Assembly: GCA_046160485.1 (NCBI GenBank)
Contig: JBJXGV010000032.1
Span: 1-41,707, forward strand
DNA: 41,707 nucleotides
Origin: JBJXGV01 sp046160485
GTDB taxonomy: Bacteria > Orphanbacterota > Orphanbacteria > JBJXGV01
Direction of reading: 5' to 3'
In this document: piece by piece, positions 34,954-41,707 of the stretch
Layout: every line of letters starts with the position of its first letter
How positions within the stretch are numbered: position 1 is the first letter of the stretch
The notes under the pieces: generated by a model
Seen by the model: the letters and a program-made list of their open reading frames with translations, nothing else
What the model was told of the DNA's origin: nothing
The model's database searches: none
Made by a program: the position numbers and the translations under genes

Positions 34954-35763
34954 ATGATTCGAATTCTCAACAAGTGTCTGGCACCGTTGGGAGTGTTTCT
35001 TATGCTCTCGACACTTGGAATCGCGGGGATCGCTTCCGCGACGCCGGACATCAACAGCGCCGTTCTGAATACGCGGATTTTCGACGACTGCTTCACGTCG
35101 ACGCTCACGACGAACAATAGCTATCCCGCGTCAATCTCGATCAACGACAACTGGAACTGCTCGACCGGCTTCGCGAACCTCCACAACTGGCGGTTCTCGT
35201 CGGACGGCGCGACTTCCCAGAACTTCGAGAACGACGATTCGTTCAGCTTCTCGGCGACTCTCGTGATCAGCGGTTCGGGCAATGGCGAGTCCGGTCTCGG
35301 TATTTCGCCGTGGTGGTCGCAGAACGTCGACGGGCGCATCAACGTCCGCACGACGGACGGCGAGATCGCCTGCTTCGGCGGGCGCCTGCCGTTCTACTCG
35401 TTCACCGGCAGCAATGGCATCACGTACACGAAGGGGAACCCGATCACGATCGAGGTGACCTATCTCGCGAACGGCAACTCGATGGCCAGCCCGGCGACGA
35501 TCCAGTACGACATTAACTACCTCGGCAACGACTACTCGAGCGGCGCGCTCGCATTCGACGAGGGCAATCCGAGCGAGGATCCGCCGTACGGTCTCTGGGG
35601 CATGCTCAACGACGCGCAGGCCGGCGGTTTCGTGCAGGTCTTCATCGGCGGCGCGCCGAACTCTCTCGACGCGACGTGGACCGACATCAAGTTCACGAAC
35701 CTGAAGGTTCCCAACGCGACCGAATCGTCGAGCTGGGGCAAGGTCAAGGGTCTCTTCCGCTAG
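34954..35763 (+). CDS. Small secreted protein of unknown function
   Basis: A 269-residue protein with a signal peptide (MIRILNKCLAPLGVFLMLST) ending near ASA. I recognise no family. The mature part is rich in Asn, Ser, Gly and aromatic residues with alternating beta-strand patterns (SFSFSATLVISGSG, GRINVRTTDGEIACFGG, ITIEVTYLANG, FVQVFIGGAP, WTDIKFTNLKV), consistent with a jelly-roll or lectin-like fold. Three cysteines (DDCF, WNCS and IACF) follow the signal. The ATG at 34954 has GGGAGG seven bases upstream. The gene has a strong terminator of its own. It directly follows the GH144 gene, so it may be a glycan-binding or structural surface protein, but that is inference. Confidence 0.8.
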   Translation: MIRILNKCLAPLGVFLMLSTLGIAGIASATPDINSAVLNTRIFDDCFTSTLTTNNSYPASISINDNWNCSTGFANLHNWRFSSDGATSQNFENDDSFSFSATLVISGSGNGESGLGISPWWSQNVDGRINVRTTDGEIACFGGRLPFYSFTGSNGITYTKGNPITIEVTYLANGNSMASPATIQYDINYLGNDYSSGALAFDEGNPSEDPPYGLWGMLNDAQAGGFVQVFIGGAPNSLDATWTDIKFTNLKVPNATESSSWGKVKGLFR

Positions 35764-35794
35764 ATCGTCGAGGCTCGTAGTAGGTAGTGGATGG

Positions 35795-35832
35795 AAAACC
35801 GCTCCCGATACTCTGGGGGCGGTTTTCTTTTT
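35795..35832 (+). terminator. Rho-independent terminator
   Basis: The 12-bp stem AAAACCGCTCCC (35795-35806) pairs with GGGGGCGGTTTT (35815-35826), with one T-G wobble and an 8-base loop, followed by CTTTTT. It ends the small secreted protein transcript. The A-rich left arm means it may also work in the opposite direction for the convergent ATPase gene. Confidence 0.9.
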
Positions 35833-35851
35833 GGGCGCGGGACGGCGGCGG

Positions 35852-36925
35852 CTACGCGAGCGCGTAGCCGATGCGCTCGCCGGTCGCGCCGTCGAAGAGG
35901 TGCGCCTTCGCGAGGTTCGGTGCGAGCGTGACCGGCGCACCCGCCACCGGGGCGTCGGAGCCCGCGAGGCGCACGACGACGGCGTCATCGCCGCATTTCG
36001 CGTAGAGGTATGATTCGGCGCCGGTCCGCTCGACGATCTGCGCGGTCGCGCGAATGCCGCGCGTCTGTGAATCGGCGACGAGAAAGTCCTCCGGTCGCAC
36101 ACCCAGCGTGACGCGCGGCCGCGAACTCGCACCCGGGAGCGCGATCTCGTCGCCCGACACCAGCCGGTAGCGATCGCCCTCCTGCTGCGCGGCTTCGAAG
36201 AAGTTCATCGGCGGCGCGCCGATGAAGCCGGCGACGAATCGATTGGCGGGGCGGTCGTAGAGATCGAGCGGTGTCGCGATCTGTTGCAGCGCGCCGTCGC
36301 GCAGCACCGCGATGCGTTCCCCCATCGTCATCGCCTCCACTTGATCGTGGGTCACGTAGATCGTCGTGATTCCGAGCCGCCGGTGAAGGGCGGTGATTTC
36401 CGCGCGCATCTGCACGCGCAGCTTCGCGTCGAGATTCGAGAGCGGCTCGTCGAAGAGGAACACCTGCGGATCGCGCACGATCGCGCGCCCGAGCGCAACG
36501 CGCTGGCGTTCGCCGCCGGAGAGTTCGCGCGGGCGCTTTTCGAGGAGCGCCTCGATGCCGAGGATGCCCGCGGTCTGGCGAACGCGCCGCTCGATTTCGT
36601 CGCGCCCCGCTCGGCGCACCTTCAGGCTGTACGCGATGTTGTCGAACGCTGTCATGTGCGGATAGAGCGCGTACGACTGAAAGACCATCGCGATGTCGCG
36701 CTCGCGCGGCGAGAGATCATTCACGAGCCGCTCGCCGATCCAGATCTCGCCCGCGGTCGCCTCCTCGAGGCCCGCGATCATTCGCAGCGCCGTCGACTTC
36801 CCACAACCCGACGGACCGACGAGCACGAGGAACTCGCCGTCGCGAACCTCGAGGCTGAGGTTCGACACGGCAGCGCGTCCCTTGCTGTACTCCTTCGTGA
36901 CGCTCGTGAGCGCGACGCGTGCCAC
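35852..36925 (-). CDS. MsmK/UgpC-type ABC transporter ATPase for sugar uptake
   Basis: A 357-residue ATPase of the group that energises carbohydrate ABC importers. Walker A GPSGCGKST is at 37-45, the Q-loop in VFQSYALYPH, the signature LSGGERQR at 135-142, Walker B VFLFDEP at 155-161 and the switch His in YVTHDQVEAM. A C-terminal TOBE-like region (about 240-357, with GVRPEDF) is typical of MsmK/UgpC. The GTG at 36925 is the start; no strong Shine-Dalgarno is seen. Sugar ABC operons often lack an ATPase and share such a gene; this is the only ATPase in the window and so the best partner for the permeases at 10800 and 11687. It lies 73 bases downstream of the DedA gene, same strand. Confidence 0.94.
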   Translation of the reverse strand: MARVALTSVTKEYSKGRAAVSNLSLEVRDGEFLVLVGPSGCGKSTALRMIAGLEEATAGEIWIGERLVNDLSPRERDIAMVFQSYALYPHMTAFDNIAYSLKVRRAGRDEIERRVRQTAGILGIEALLEKRPRELSGGERQRVALGRAIVRDPQVFLFDEPLSNLDAKLRVQMRAEITALHRRLGITTIYVTHDQVEAMTMGERIAVLRDGALQQIATPLDLYDRPANRFVAGFIGAPPMNFFEAAQQEGDRYRLVSGDEIALPGASSRPRVTLGVRPEDFLVADSQTRGIRATAQIVERTGAESYLYAKCGDDAVVVRLAGSDAPVAGAPVTLAPNLAKAHLFDGATGERIGYALA

Positions 36926-36998
36926 CGCTATGTCTTCCGCGCGCGGAGGCGCGGGCGCGCGCAGACGCGGCGCGAACGAGGCGCCGCAAGCGGCGTGG

Positions 36999-37628
36999 TC
37001 ACGCGGCCTGCTTTCTGTGGCGCAGATACTCGATGACCGGCGGCAACACCGACACGAAGATGATCCCGATGATTACATACTCGAAGTTGTGTTTCACGAA
37101 CGGGATGTTGCCGAAGAAGTACCCTGCGAAGAGAAAGCCGCCGACCCAGACGATGCCACCGACCACGTTATAGGTGAAGAAGCGCCCATACGTCATGCTG
37201 CCGACGCCCGCGACGAACGGCGCGAACGTGCGAATGATCGGCATGAAACGCGCGAGAATGATCGTCTTGCCTCCGTGTTTCTCGTAAAAGGCGTGCGTGC
37301 GGTCGAGATATTCCTTCTTGAGAAAACGAACGTTGCCGGAGAACGCTCGCGGACCGATGTAGTTTCCGATCCAATAATTCACCGTGTCGCCGAGAATGGC
37401 GGCGATGCCGAGCAGTACGAACAACACGCCGATGCTCAGGCCGCCGCTTGCCGAGAGCGCGCCGACCGCGAAGAGAAGCGAGTCACCGGGTAGAAACGGC
37501 GTGACGACGAGGCCGGTTTCGCAAAAAATAATGAGAAACAGGATCGCGTAGGTCCACGTGCCGTACTGCTGAAAGATGGCGTTGAGGTGTTCGTCGAGGT
37601 GCAGAAACAGATCGATGAGTCCTTCCAT
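36999..37628 (-). CDS. DedA-family membrane protein
   Basis: A 209-residue inner-membrane protein of the DedA (SNARE-associated/VTT) family; members are lipid scramblase- or flippase-like, including undecaprenyl-phosphate carriers. Family blocks are CETGLVVTPFLPGDSLLFAV, GDTVNYWIGNYIG and ILARFMPIIRTFAPFVAGVG, with re-entrant and TM segments. The conserved acidic and Arg residues in PGDS and RFMPIIRTF are present. The ATG at 37628 has GGGGGA about six bases upstream. It is divergent from the DUF1684 gene and is followed by the sugar ATPase, with which it need not be functionally linked. Confidence 0.94.
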   Translation of the reverse strand: MEGLIDLFLHLDEHLNAIFQQYGTWTYAILFLIIFCETGLVVTPFLPGDSLLFAVGALSASGGLSIGVLFVLLGIAAILGDTVNYWIGNYIGPRAFSGNVRFLKKEYLDRTHAFYEKHGGKTIILARFMPIIRTFAPFVAGVGSMTYGRFFTYNVVGGIVWVGGFLFAGYFFGNIPFVKHNFEYVIIGIIFVSVLPPVIEYLRHRKQAA

Positions 37629-37692
37629 GAGTCCCCCGTGTGCCAGGCCGGTCGCCGCTGGAAATCGTCGCGCGAGGATGAGAGCGAGCGCC

Positions 37693-37698
37693 TATAAT
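37693..37698 (+). promoter_or_regulatory. Perfect TATAAT -10 element, leaderless start candidate
   Basis: TATAAT ends six bases before the ATG at 37705, so transcription would start at or next to the A of the start codon. No Shine-Dalgarno is possible in that space. No good -35 hexamer is seen 16-18 bases upstream. Confidence 0.5.
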
Positions 37699-37704
37699 AC
37701 CCGC

Positions 37705-38721
37705 ATGCGTATCGGGCCTGCCATCGCTCTTCTTGCGTACGCGACCGGATTCCTATTCTCGAACATGGCTCCGGCGCGCGCTGTGGAGTCGGCGCCCGCC
37801 GACAGCACCGCCCCGCGCACGTACGCCGACTCGCTCCTCGATTGGCGCACGGGACGCGAGGACCGGCTGCGGGCGCCGACGGGCTGGCTCGCCGTCGCGG
37901 GGCTCTTCTGGCTTTCCGACGGCGAGAACACGTTCGGCACGGACGCGTCGAACGCGATCGTGCTTCCCGAAGGGAGCGCGCCTCCGCGCGCGGGCTCGTT
38001 CTGGTTCGACGCGGACGCCGCCGCTGTCGCCGCCTCGTTGCAACCTGCGGAGCGCTCGCCTAGCGACTCCGCGCCGCGCGCGTCGTTCGTCCGCGTGCGC
38101 GCCGGCGCCGGCGTCGAGATGCGCGTCGGCGATAGCCTCGTCACGGATCGCGCGCTCCTCGCGGACGATAGCGGCGCGCCCGACGCGCTCACGCTCGGCC
38201 GACTCCAGTTCACGGCGATCAAGCGCGGCGAGCGTTTCGCGATTCGCATGCGCGACCCCGAGTCGGCGATGCGGCGCGAGTTTCGCGGCATCGACTACTA
38301 CGCACTCGATTCCGAGTATCGCGTCGAAGCGAAGTTCACGCCGTTCGCCGGGCCGCCGCACAGGATCGAGGTGCCCAATATCGCGGGCTATGCCGACTCG
38401 ATGATCGTCCCCGGCGTCGTCTCCTTCGTCATCAATGGCAATCATCTTCAGTTGCGGCCGGTGCTCGATGCGCCGGGCGACTCGAGTTTCTTTTTCATCT
38501 TCGCGGACGCGACGACAGAGGTCGAGACTTACGGCGGCGGACGTTTCCTCTATGCCGATCTGCGACCCGACAACACGCTGACGATCGATTTCAACAAGGC
38601 GTACAACCCGCCGTGTGCGTTCACGCCGTTTACGACCTGCCCGATGCCGCCTGAGGGGAACCGTCTTCCGGTTCCGATTCGCGCCGGCGAGAGGAAGTAC
38701 GAGAGCGAACTCGCGCACTAG
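37705..38721 (+). CDS. DUF1684 family exported protein
   Basis: A 338-residue protein of the DUF1684 family, function unknown. The N-terminal TM or signal segment (MRIGPAIALLAYATGFLFSN) ends near PARAV. The family core has LDWRTGREDRLRAPTGWLAV, AGLFWLSDGENTFGTD, FRGIDYYALDSEYRVEAKF and the near-diagnostic DFNKAYNPPCAFTPFTTCPM block near the C-terminus. The frame starts upstream at 37576, but that part overlaps the divergent DedA gene; ATG 37705 is supported by the signal peptide and the TATAAT just upstream. Confidence 0.88.
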   Translation: MRIGPAIALLAYATGFLFSNMAPARAVESAPADSTAPRTYADSLLDWRTGREDRLRAPTGWLAVAGLFWLSDGENTFGTDASNAIVLPEGSAPPRAGSFWFDADAAAVAASLQPAERSPSDSAPRASFVRVRAGAGVEMRVGDSLVTDRALLADDSGAPDALTLGRLQFTAIKRGERFAIRMRDPESAMRREFRGIDYYALDSEYRVEAKFTPFAGPPHRIEVPNIAGYADSMIVPGVVSFVINGNHLQLRPVLDAPGDSSFFFIFADATTEVETYGGGRFLYADLRPDNTLTIDFNKAYNPPCAFTPFTTCPMPPEGNRLPVPIRAGERKYESELAH

Positions 38722-38787
38722 ACTGCGCCGCGAACGCAATCGCACTGGAACTCCTCATCGACAGGGGAGTTTGACAGTTCTGCCTCT

Positions 38788-39741
38788 ATGAAGCCGCGCA
38801 ACCAACATAAGGGTATCGGGTCACGTGTGTCGGCCGCGTCACGCATTCGGCGTGTCGCGTTCGCGCTTCTCATGGCGATTGCTGGCGCGGGCGCGCCAGA
38901 CGCAACGGTTACCGACGCGATTGCCAGCGACATCGTCGCGAGCGAGACCGTCGCGAGCGAGTCGGCCCTTTCGGAAGAGCTCGTGCGCGCGCGTCTGGTT
39001 TGCGATCGCGTCGGGATCGTGGCCGGCGGTGTTGCGCGACTCGGCATCCTTCTCGACATCGATCCGGGCTGGCACCTCTTTTGGGACGGCTGCAACAACA
39101 CCGGCTACCCGATTCAGGCGCGGCCCGATTTTCCCGAAGGCTTTTCGCCAGGCGAGCTGCTTTGGCCCGCGCCGGCACGCCTCGTTTCGCCGGGCGACGT
39201 TCTCGATCACGTCTACGAGCGGCAAGTGCTCCTAATTTTCCCGGTCGACGTGGCGGAGAGCGTCGCGCCGGGAGAAAGCGTCACGTTCTCGTGCGCGCTC
39301 GACTGGGTTGCGTGCCGCGAGGCGTGCGTTATCGGCGGCGCCGACGTGTCGCTGCGGCTGCCGGTGTTGGCGCGCGGGCAATCGGCGCAATCGACGCCGT
39401 CGGAGCACGCGGCGCTGTTTGACCAGACACGCACGCGCGTTCCGGAATTGCCCGAGCCGGGCGCTGCGCCGTACCGCACGCGTTGGGAAGGCGAGACGCT
39501 CGTGCTCGAAGCCGACGGCGCGAAGTCGATCGCGTTCTTTCCGCGCAGCGGCTGCGAAGCGCTGGTCAATCCGCTGATCGATTGCGCCGCGGACGGGGCG
39601 CGCCTAGCGATCCGTGTTCGAGCCGCGGATCACGCGCCCGAACCCGTGCGAGGCGTGATCGAAATCAAGACGTCCGATGCGGCGCCGCCGCGATTCGTCG
39701 TACTCGAACTCCCGATGTCCAACTCCACCGCAACACACTGA
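38788..39741 (+). CDS. DsbD-alpha-like (DsbC/DsbD N-terminal domain) exported protein
   Basis: A 317-residue exported protein whose first two-thirds match the N-terminal domain of DsbD-type thiol:disulfide interchange proteins. The blocks GWHLFWDGCNNTGYPIQ and FSCALDWVACREACVIGGAD carry the redox pair Cys176-x3-Cys180. No DsbD membrane domain or thioredoxin domain follows. The signal segment is RIRRVAFALLMAIAGAGA, followed by a short DIVASE/TVASE repeat. It is followed 40 bases later by a redoxin gene, so the two probably form one redox module in the cell envelope. The ATG at 38788 has GAGT-type bases upstream and no strong Shine-Dalgarno. Confidence 0.85.
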   Translation: MKPRNQHKGIGSRVSAASRIRRVAFALLMAIAGAGAPDATVTDAIASDIVASETVASESALSEELVRARLVCDRVGIVAGGVARLGILLDIDPGWHLFWDGCNNTGYPIQARPDFPEGFSPGELLWPAPARLVSPGDVLDHVYERQVLLIFPVDVAESVAPGESVTFSCALDWVACREACVIGGADVSLRLPVLARGQSAQSTPSEHAALFDQTRTRVPELPEPGAAPYRTRWEGETLVLEADGAKSIAFFPRSGCEALVNPLIDCAADGARLAIRVRAADHAPEPVRGVIEIKTSDAAPPRFVVLELPMSNSTATH

Positions 39742-39781
39742 CTCAACCGCGACTCGTGTCGCACATCACAGGAGGCACAAG

Positions 39782-40501
39782 GTGAATAACGCAAACAATC
39801 GGTCATACAGAATGGTCGCGGGGCTTATCGCCGCGGGAGTCGTCGCGATCTCCGCGACGGCGTTCGCGAGTGAAGGCGCGGGCACGGCAAAGAAGATGAC
39901 TGCCGCCGACGCCGAGAAGCCGCCGGCGGCCGCGGCTGCCATCGCGGCGGAATCGGCGCTGCCGCAGATCGGCGCGAAGGCGCCCGACTTCACGCTCACG
40001 GATACCGATGGCAAGCAACACAAGCTGAGCGATTACACGAACGCCGGGAAGCTCGTCGTCATCGAGTGGTTCAATCCCGACTGCCCATTCATCAAGAAGC
40101 ATCACGTGAAGAACAACTCGATGATGGAGCTCTACACCGAGCAGCAGAAGATGAAGAACGTGGTCTGGCTCGCGATCAACTCGGGCGCACCCGGCAAGCA
40201 GGGCGCGGGTCTGGAGCGCAACAAGGCTGCGAAGGCCGAGTACAAGATCGAGTACCCGGTGCTAATCGACGAGAACGGCGCAGTCGGCAAGATGTACGGC
40301 GCGAAGACGACGCCGCACATGTTCGTGATCGCTCCCGACGGAAACCTGATCTACAAGGGCGCGTTCGATAGCGACAAGAGTCCGGAGAAGGTCGGCGACG
40401 TCGTTTACGTGCGCACGGCGGTCGAGCAGTTCGCGAAGGGCGGCAAGATCGAGCCCGCGGAGACCGCGTCGTACGGGTGCAGCGTCAAGTACGCGAACTA
40501 G
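39782..40501 (+). CDS. Exported redoxin (AhpC/TSA-like, thioredoxin fold)
   Basis: A 239-residue thioredoxin-fold protein. A signal or TM segment (MVAGLIAAGVVAISATAFAS) is followed by an Ala-rich linker and the redoxin domain: APDFTLTDTDGKQHKLSDYT, WFNPDCPFIKKHH (Cys101), TPHMFVIAPDGNLIYKGAFD. The C-terminal end SYGCSVKY carries the second cysteine and is typical of this group, which has a single Cys rather than CxxC at the active site. GGAGG lies six bases before the GTG at 39782. It is probably a periplasmic thiol peroxidase-like or redox protein working with the DsbD-alpha-like protein. Confidence 0.9.
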   Translation: MNNANNRSYRMVAGLIAAGVVAISATAFASEGAGTAKKMTAADAEKPPAAAAAIAAESALPQIGAKAPDFTLTDTDGKQHKLSDYTNAGKLVVIEWFNPDCPFIKKHHVKNNSMMELYTEQQKMKNVVWLAINSGAPGKQGAGLERNKAAKAEYKIEYPVLIDENGAVGKMYGAKTTPHMFVIAPDGNLIYKGAFDSDKSPEKVGDVVYVRTAVEQFAKGGKIEPAETASYGCSVKYAN

Positions 40502-40520
40502 CGCGAACTAGCGTGAACTA
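40491..40520. repeat. Three 10-bp tandem repeats at the convergent gene ends
   Basis: Three near-identical units, ACGCGAACTA, GCGCGAACTA and GCGTGAACTA. The first holds the end of the redoxin coding sequence, with its TAG completed by the first base of the second unit. The third contains the stop of the opposing TPR gene at 40518-40520. Confidence 0.8.
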
Positions 40521-41707
40521 GTGCGTGCGTGCGGCGGTGCCTGCAGCGGCGTCCACCTGCTCGAGCATCGCCCTTGGGCCTGAGTCGCGCGGCTCGATTT
40601 CTATCGCGCGGCTCAGGTGCGCGCGCGCCGCGTCGTACATTCCCAGATTGCCCTCGACGAAACCCAAGTTGCTGTACGCGAGCGCGAGGCTCGGCGAGAT
40701 CACGGTCTCGCGCTCGCAGTACGGCAGCGCCGCGGCGTAGTCGCCCATCATCGCAATCGTCAATCCCAAGTACGTGTTGAGTCCGATGAGCGACGGATTG
40801 ATCGCGTAGGCGCGCTCGAAGAACGCGCGCGCCTGCGGGAGCCGCCGTGCCTCGAACTCGCCTTGTCCACGCACGAGAAGAGCGATCGCCTCCTCGGTTT
40901 TGGCGACGACGTTCGCGGTGGCGCCGTCGTCGAACGTGGCGCCCGTGCTCTCGTCGAGTGATTGCCCGCCGAAGGTGCGTATGTCGTAGATCGGTTGGGC
41001 GGGGAGTGCGGCGCGGGTGCCGAGGTTGGCGGACGCCGCCGTTGAACGCGCGGTGTCGCTCGGCGCCGCGACGCGATACAAGCAGTACGAAACGTTGCGA
41101 TAGACCGGCACGAAGTAGCGGCTCTCGTCGCCAGCGAACTGGAGCCGGAACGCAGCGCTCGTCTTCGAGAGTTGCGTGGCGCACGCGACGTAGCGCTCCG
41201 AGTCGGGGCCCCACTCGAGCGCGGCGCGCGGCTCGTGAAAGTAGTACGCGGCATTCTGCTCGCGGCAGAACGCGTAGAAGTCGGCTTCGCTGCCGTAGAG
41301 CGCTGCGTCGAATGCGCGCGCTCGCTCGCGGCTGCCGGGAACCTCGTACTTCGGCTGCAGCACGATCGGGCGGCCGCCGTAGACGCAGATCATCGGGCTC
41401 GTTCCGATGCGCGCGACGAACGCGTCGTCCGGCTGCGTGTTCGTTCGAATCCACGACACCGCGGCGATGTCGTTTGCGTGCCAGTTGGGTATCGCGAGCG
41501 CCTTCGGTTTCTTGAGGATGCGCGCGATCGCGGCGGTGAACGGCGTGTCACCGCCGTGGTGCGTGATCTTGTGCGCTTCGAACACGAGGAGCGCGCAGAT
41601 GCATGCCAGCGGCACGATGCGCGGGCGCGCGCTTGCGGCACGCGTGTCGCCGCGGCCGACGCGGCGCGCCCCTCGAGCGCCGCCGCTCGCGCTCGCGTTC
41701 GGGCCCG
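40518..41707 (-). CDS. C-terminal part of a polytopic membrane protein with TPR-like repeats (5' end off the right edge)
   Basis: The frame is open from the right edge to its TAG. Near the edge comes a TM segment (IVPLACICALLVFEAH), then an extracytoplasmic part (IRTNTQPDDAFVARIGTSPM, YGGRPIVLQPKYEVPG) reminiscent of the C-termini of membrane-embedded glycosyltransferases of the GT39/PMT-like type, and finally TPR-like repeats (FEARRLPQARAFFERAYAIN, IAMMGDYAAALPYCERETVI, GNLGMYDAARAHLSRAIEIE). The GTG at 41615 could be an internal start, but the upstream frame has no stop to the edge, so a longer gene is more likely. The transferase link is a weak resemblance, not a firm call. Confidence 0.7.
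   Translation of the reverse strand, partial: GPNASASGGARGARRVGRGDTRAASARPRIVPLACICALLVFEAHKITHHGGDTPFTAAIARILKKPKALAIPNWHANDIAAVSWIRTNTQPDDAFVARIGTSPMICVYGGRPIVLQPKYEVPGSRERARAFDAALYGSEADFYAFCREQNAAYYFHEPRAALEWGPDSERYVACATQLSKTSAAFRLQFAGDESRYFVPVYRNVSYCLYRVAAPSDTARSTAASANLGTRAALPAQPIYDIRTFGGQSLDESTGATFDDGATANVVAKTEEAIALLVRGQGEFEARRLPQARAFFERAYAINPSLIGLNTYLGLTIAMMGDYAAALPYCERETVISPSLALAYSNLGFVEGNLGMYDAARAHLSRAIEIEPRDSGPRAMLEQVDAAAGTAARTH

Noticed and set aside
34794..35120. 108-codon plus-strand frame before and into the small secreted protein
   Set aside because: It overlaps the secreted protein in another frame, has no family features and only reflects lack of stops.

Overview
The window is high-GC, gene-dense DNA from a Gram-negative bacterium. 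A SusC-like TonB-dependent receptor, a PorV-like outer-membrane protein and secreted proteins ending in a FlgD-like C-terminal beta domain (of the kind used for sorting in type IX secretion) point to the FCB superphylum. The composition and the receptor/large secreted protein/PorV gene order would fit an uncultured lineage such as Candidatus Eisenbacteria, but that placement is inference. No rRNA, tRNA, insertion sequence or CRISPR array was seen, and no gap without a gene exceeds about 220 bases.

Region 1 (about 1-6.1 kb) is a defence and addiction edge. It holds a type I methyltransferase subunit (HsdM, cut by the left edge), a DUF433/DUF5615 toxin-antitoxin pair, a secreted DUF1287 protein, a YhcG/DUF1016 PD-(D/E)XK protein, a PLP-dependent threonine/serine dehydratase and a ParE-type toxin with its antitoxin. 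A diverged 73-bp repeat covers the start codon and upstream region of the first toxin-antitoxin pair and recurs just upstream of the second. A CstA transporter follows (6.1-7.9 kb).

Region 2 (about 8-37 kb) is the main interest: a large glucan-utilisation locus, best read as acting on beta-1,2-glucan (sophoro-oligosaccharides). One plus-strand operon, with four genes coupled by 4-base overlaps, encodes a lipoprotein GH144 beta-1,2-glucanase-family enzyme, a sugar-binding lipoprotein, two ABC permeases and a 1063-residue secreted discoidin/(alpha/alpha)-barrel-like protein. On the opposite strand are a signal-less GH94 protein resembling the C-terminal half of cyclic beta-1,2-glucan synthase (like 1,2-beta-oligoglucan phosphorylases) and a GH1 beta-glucosidase. 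A membrane-anchored SGNH hydrolase with a repeat-like tail comes next. A LacI-family regulator, with a perfect 12-bp palindromic operator at its own promoter, then heads a second operon: a two-module CBM9-like surface protein, a TonB-dependent receptor, a 1106-residue surface protein, a PorV-like protein and a second, secreted GH144 enzyme. A small secreted protein with a strong terminator follows. An MsmK/UgpC-type ATPase that could power the ATPase-less ABC permeases is encoded at 35.9-36.9 kb.

Proposed flow: the exported GH144 cuts polymer outside; the receptor imports fragments to the periplasm; the lipoprotein GH144 and perhaps the discoidin protein trim them; the ABC importer takes them to the cytoplasm; GH94 phosphorolysis and GH1 hydrolysis yield glucose 1-phosphate and glucose. 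Family assignments come from sequence motifs read by eye; substrate specificity is inference.

Region 3 (about 37-41.7 kb) is mixed: a DedA membrane protein, a DUF1684 protein with an apparently leaderless start, a DsbD-alpha-like protein paired with a redoxin, and the C-terminal part of a polytopic membrane protein with TPR-like repeats cut by the right edge.
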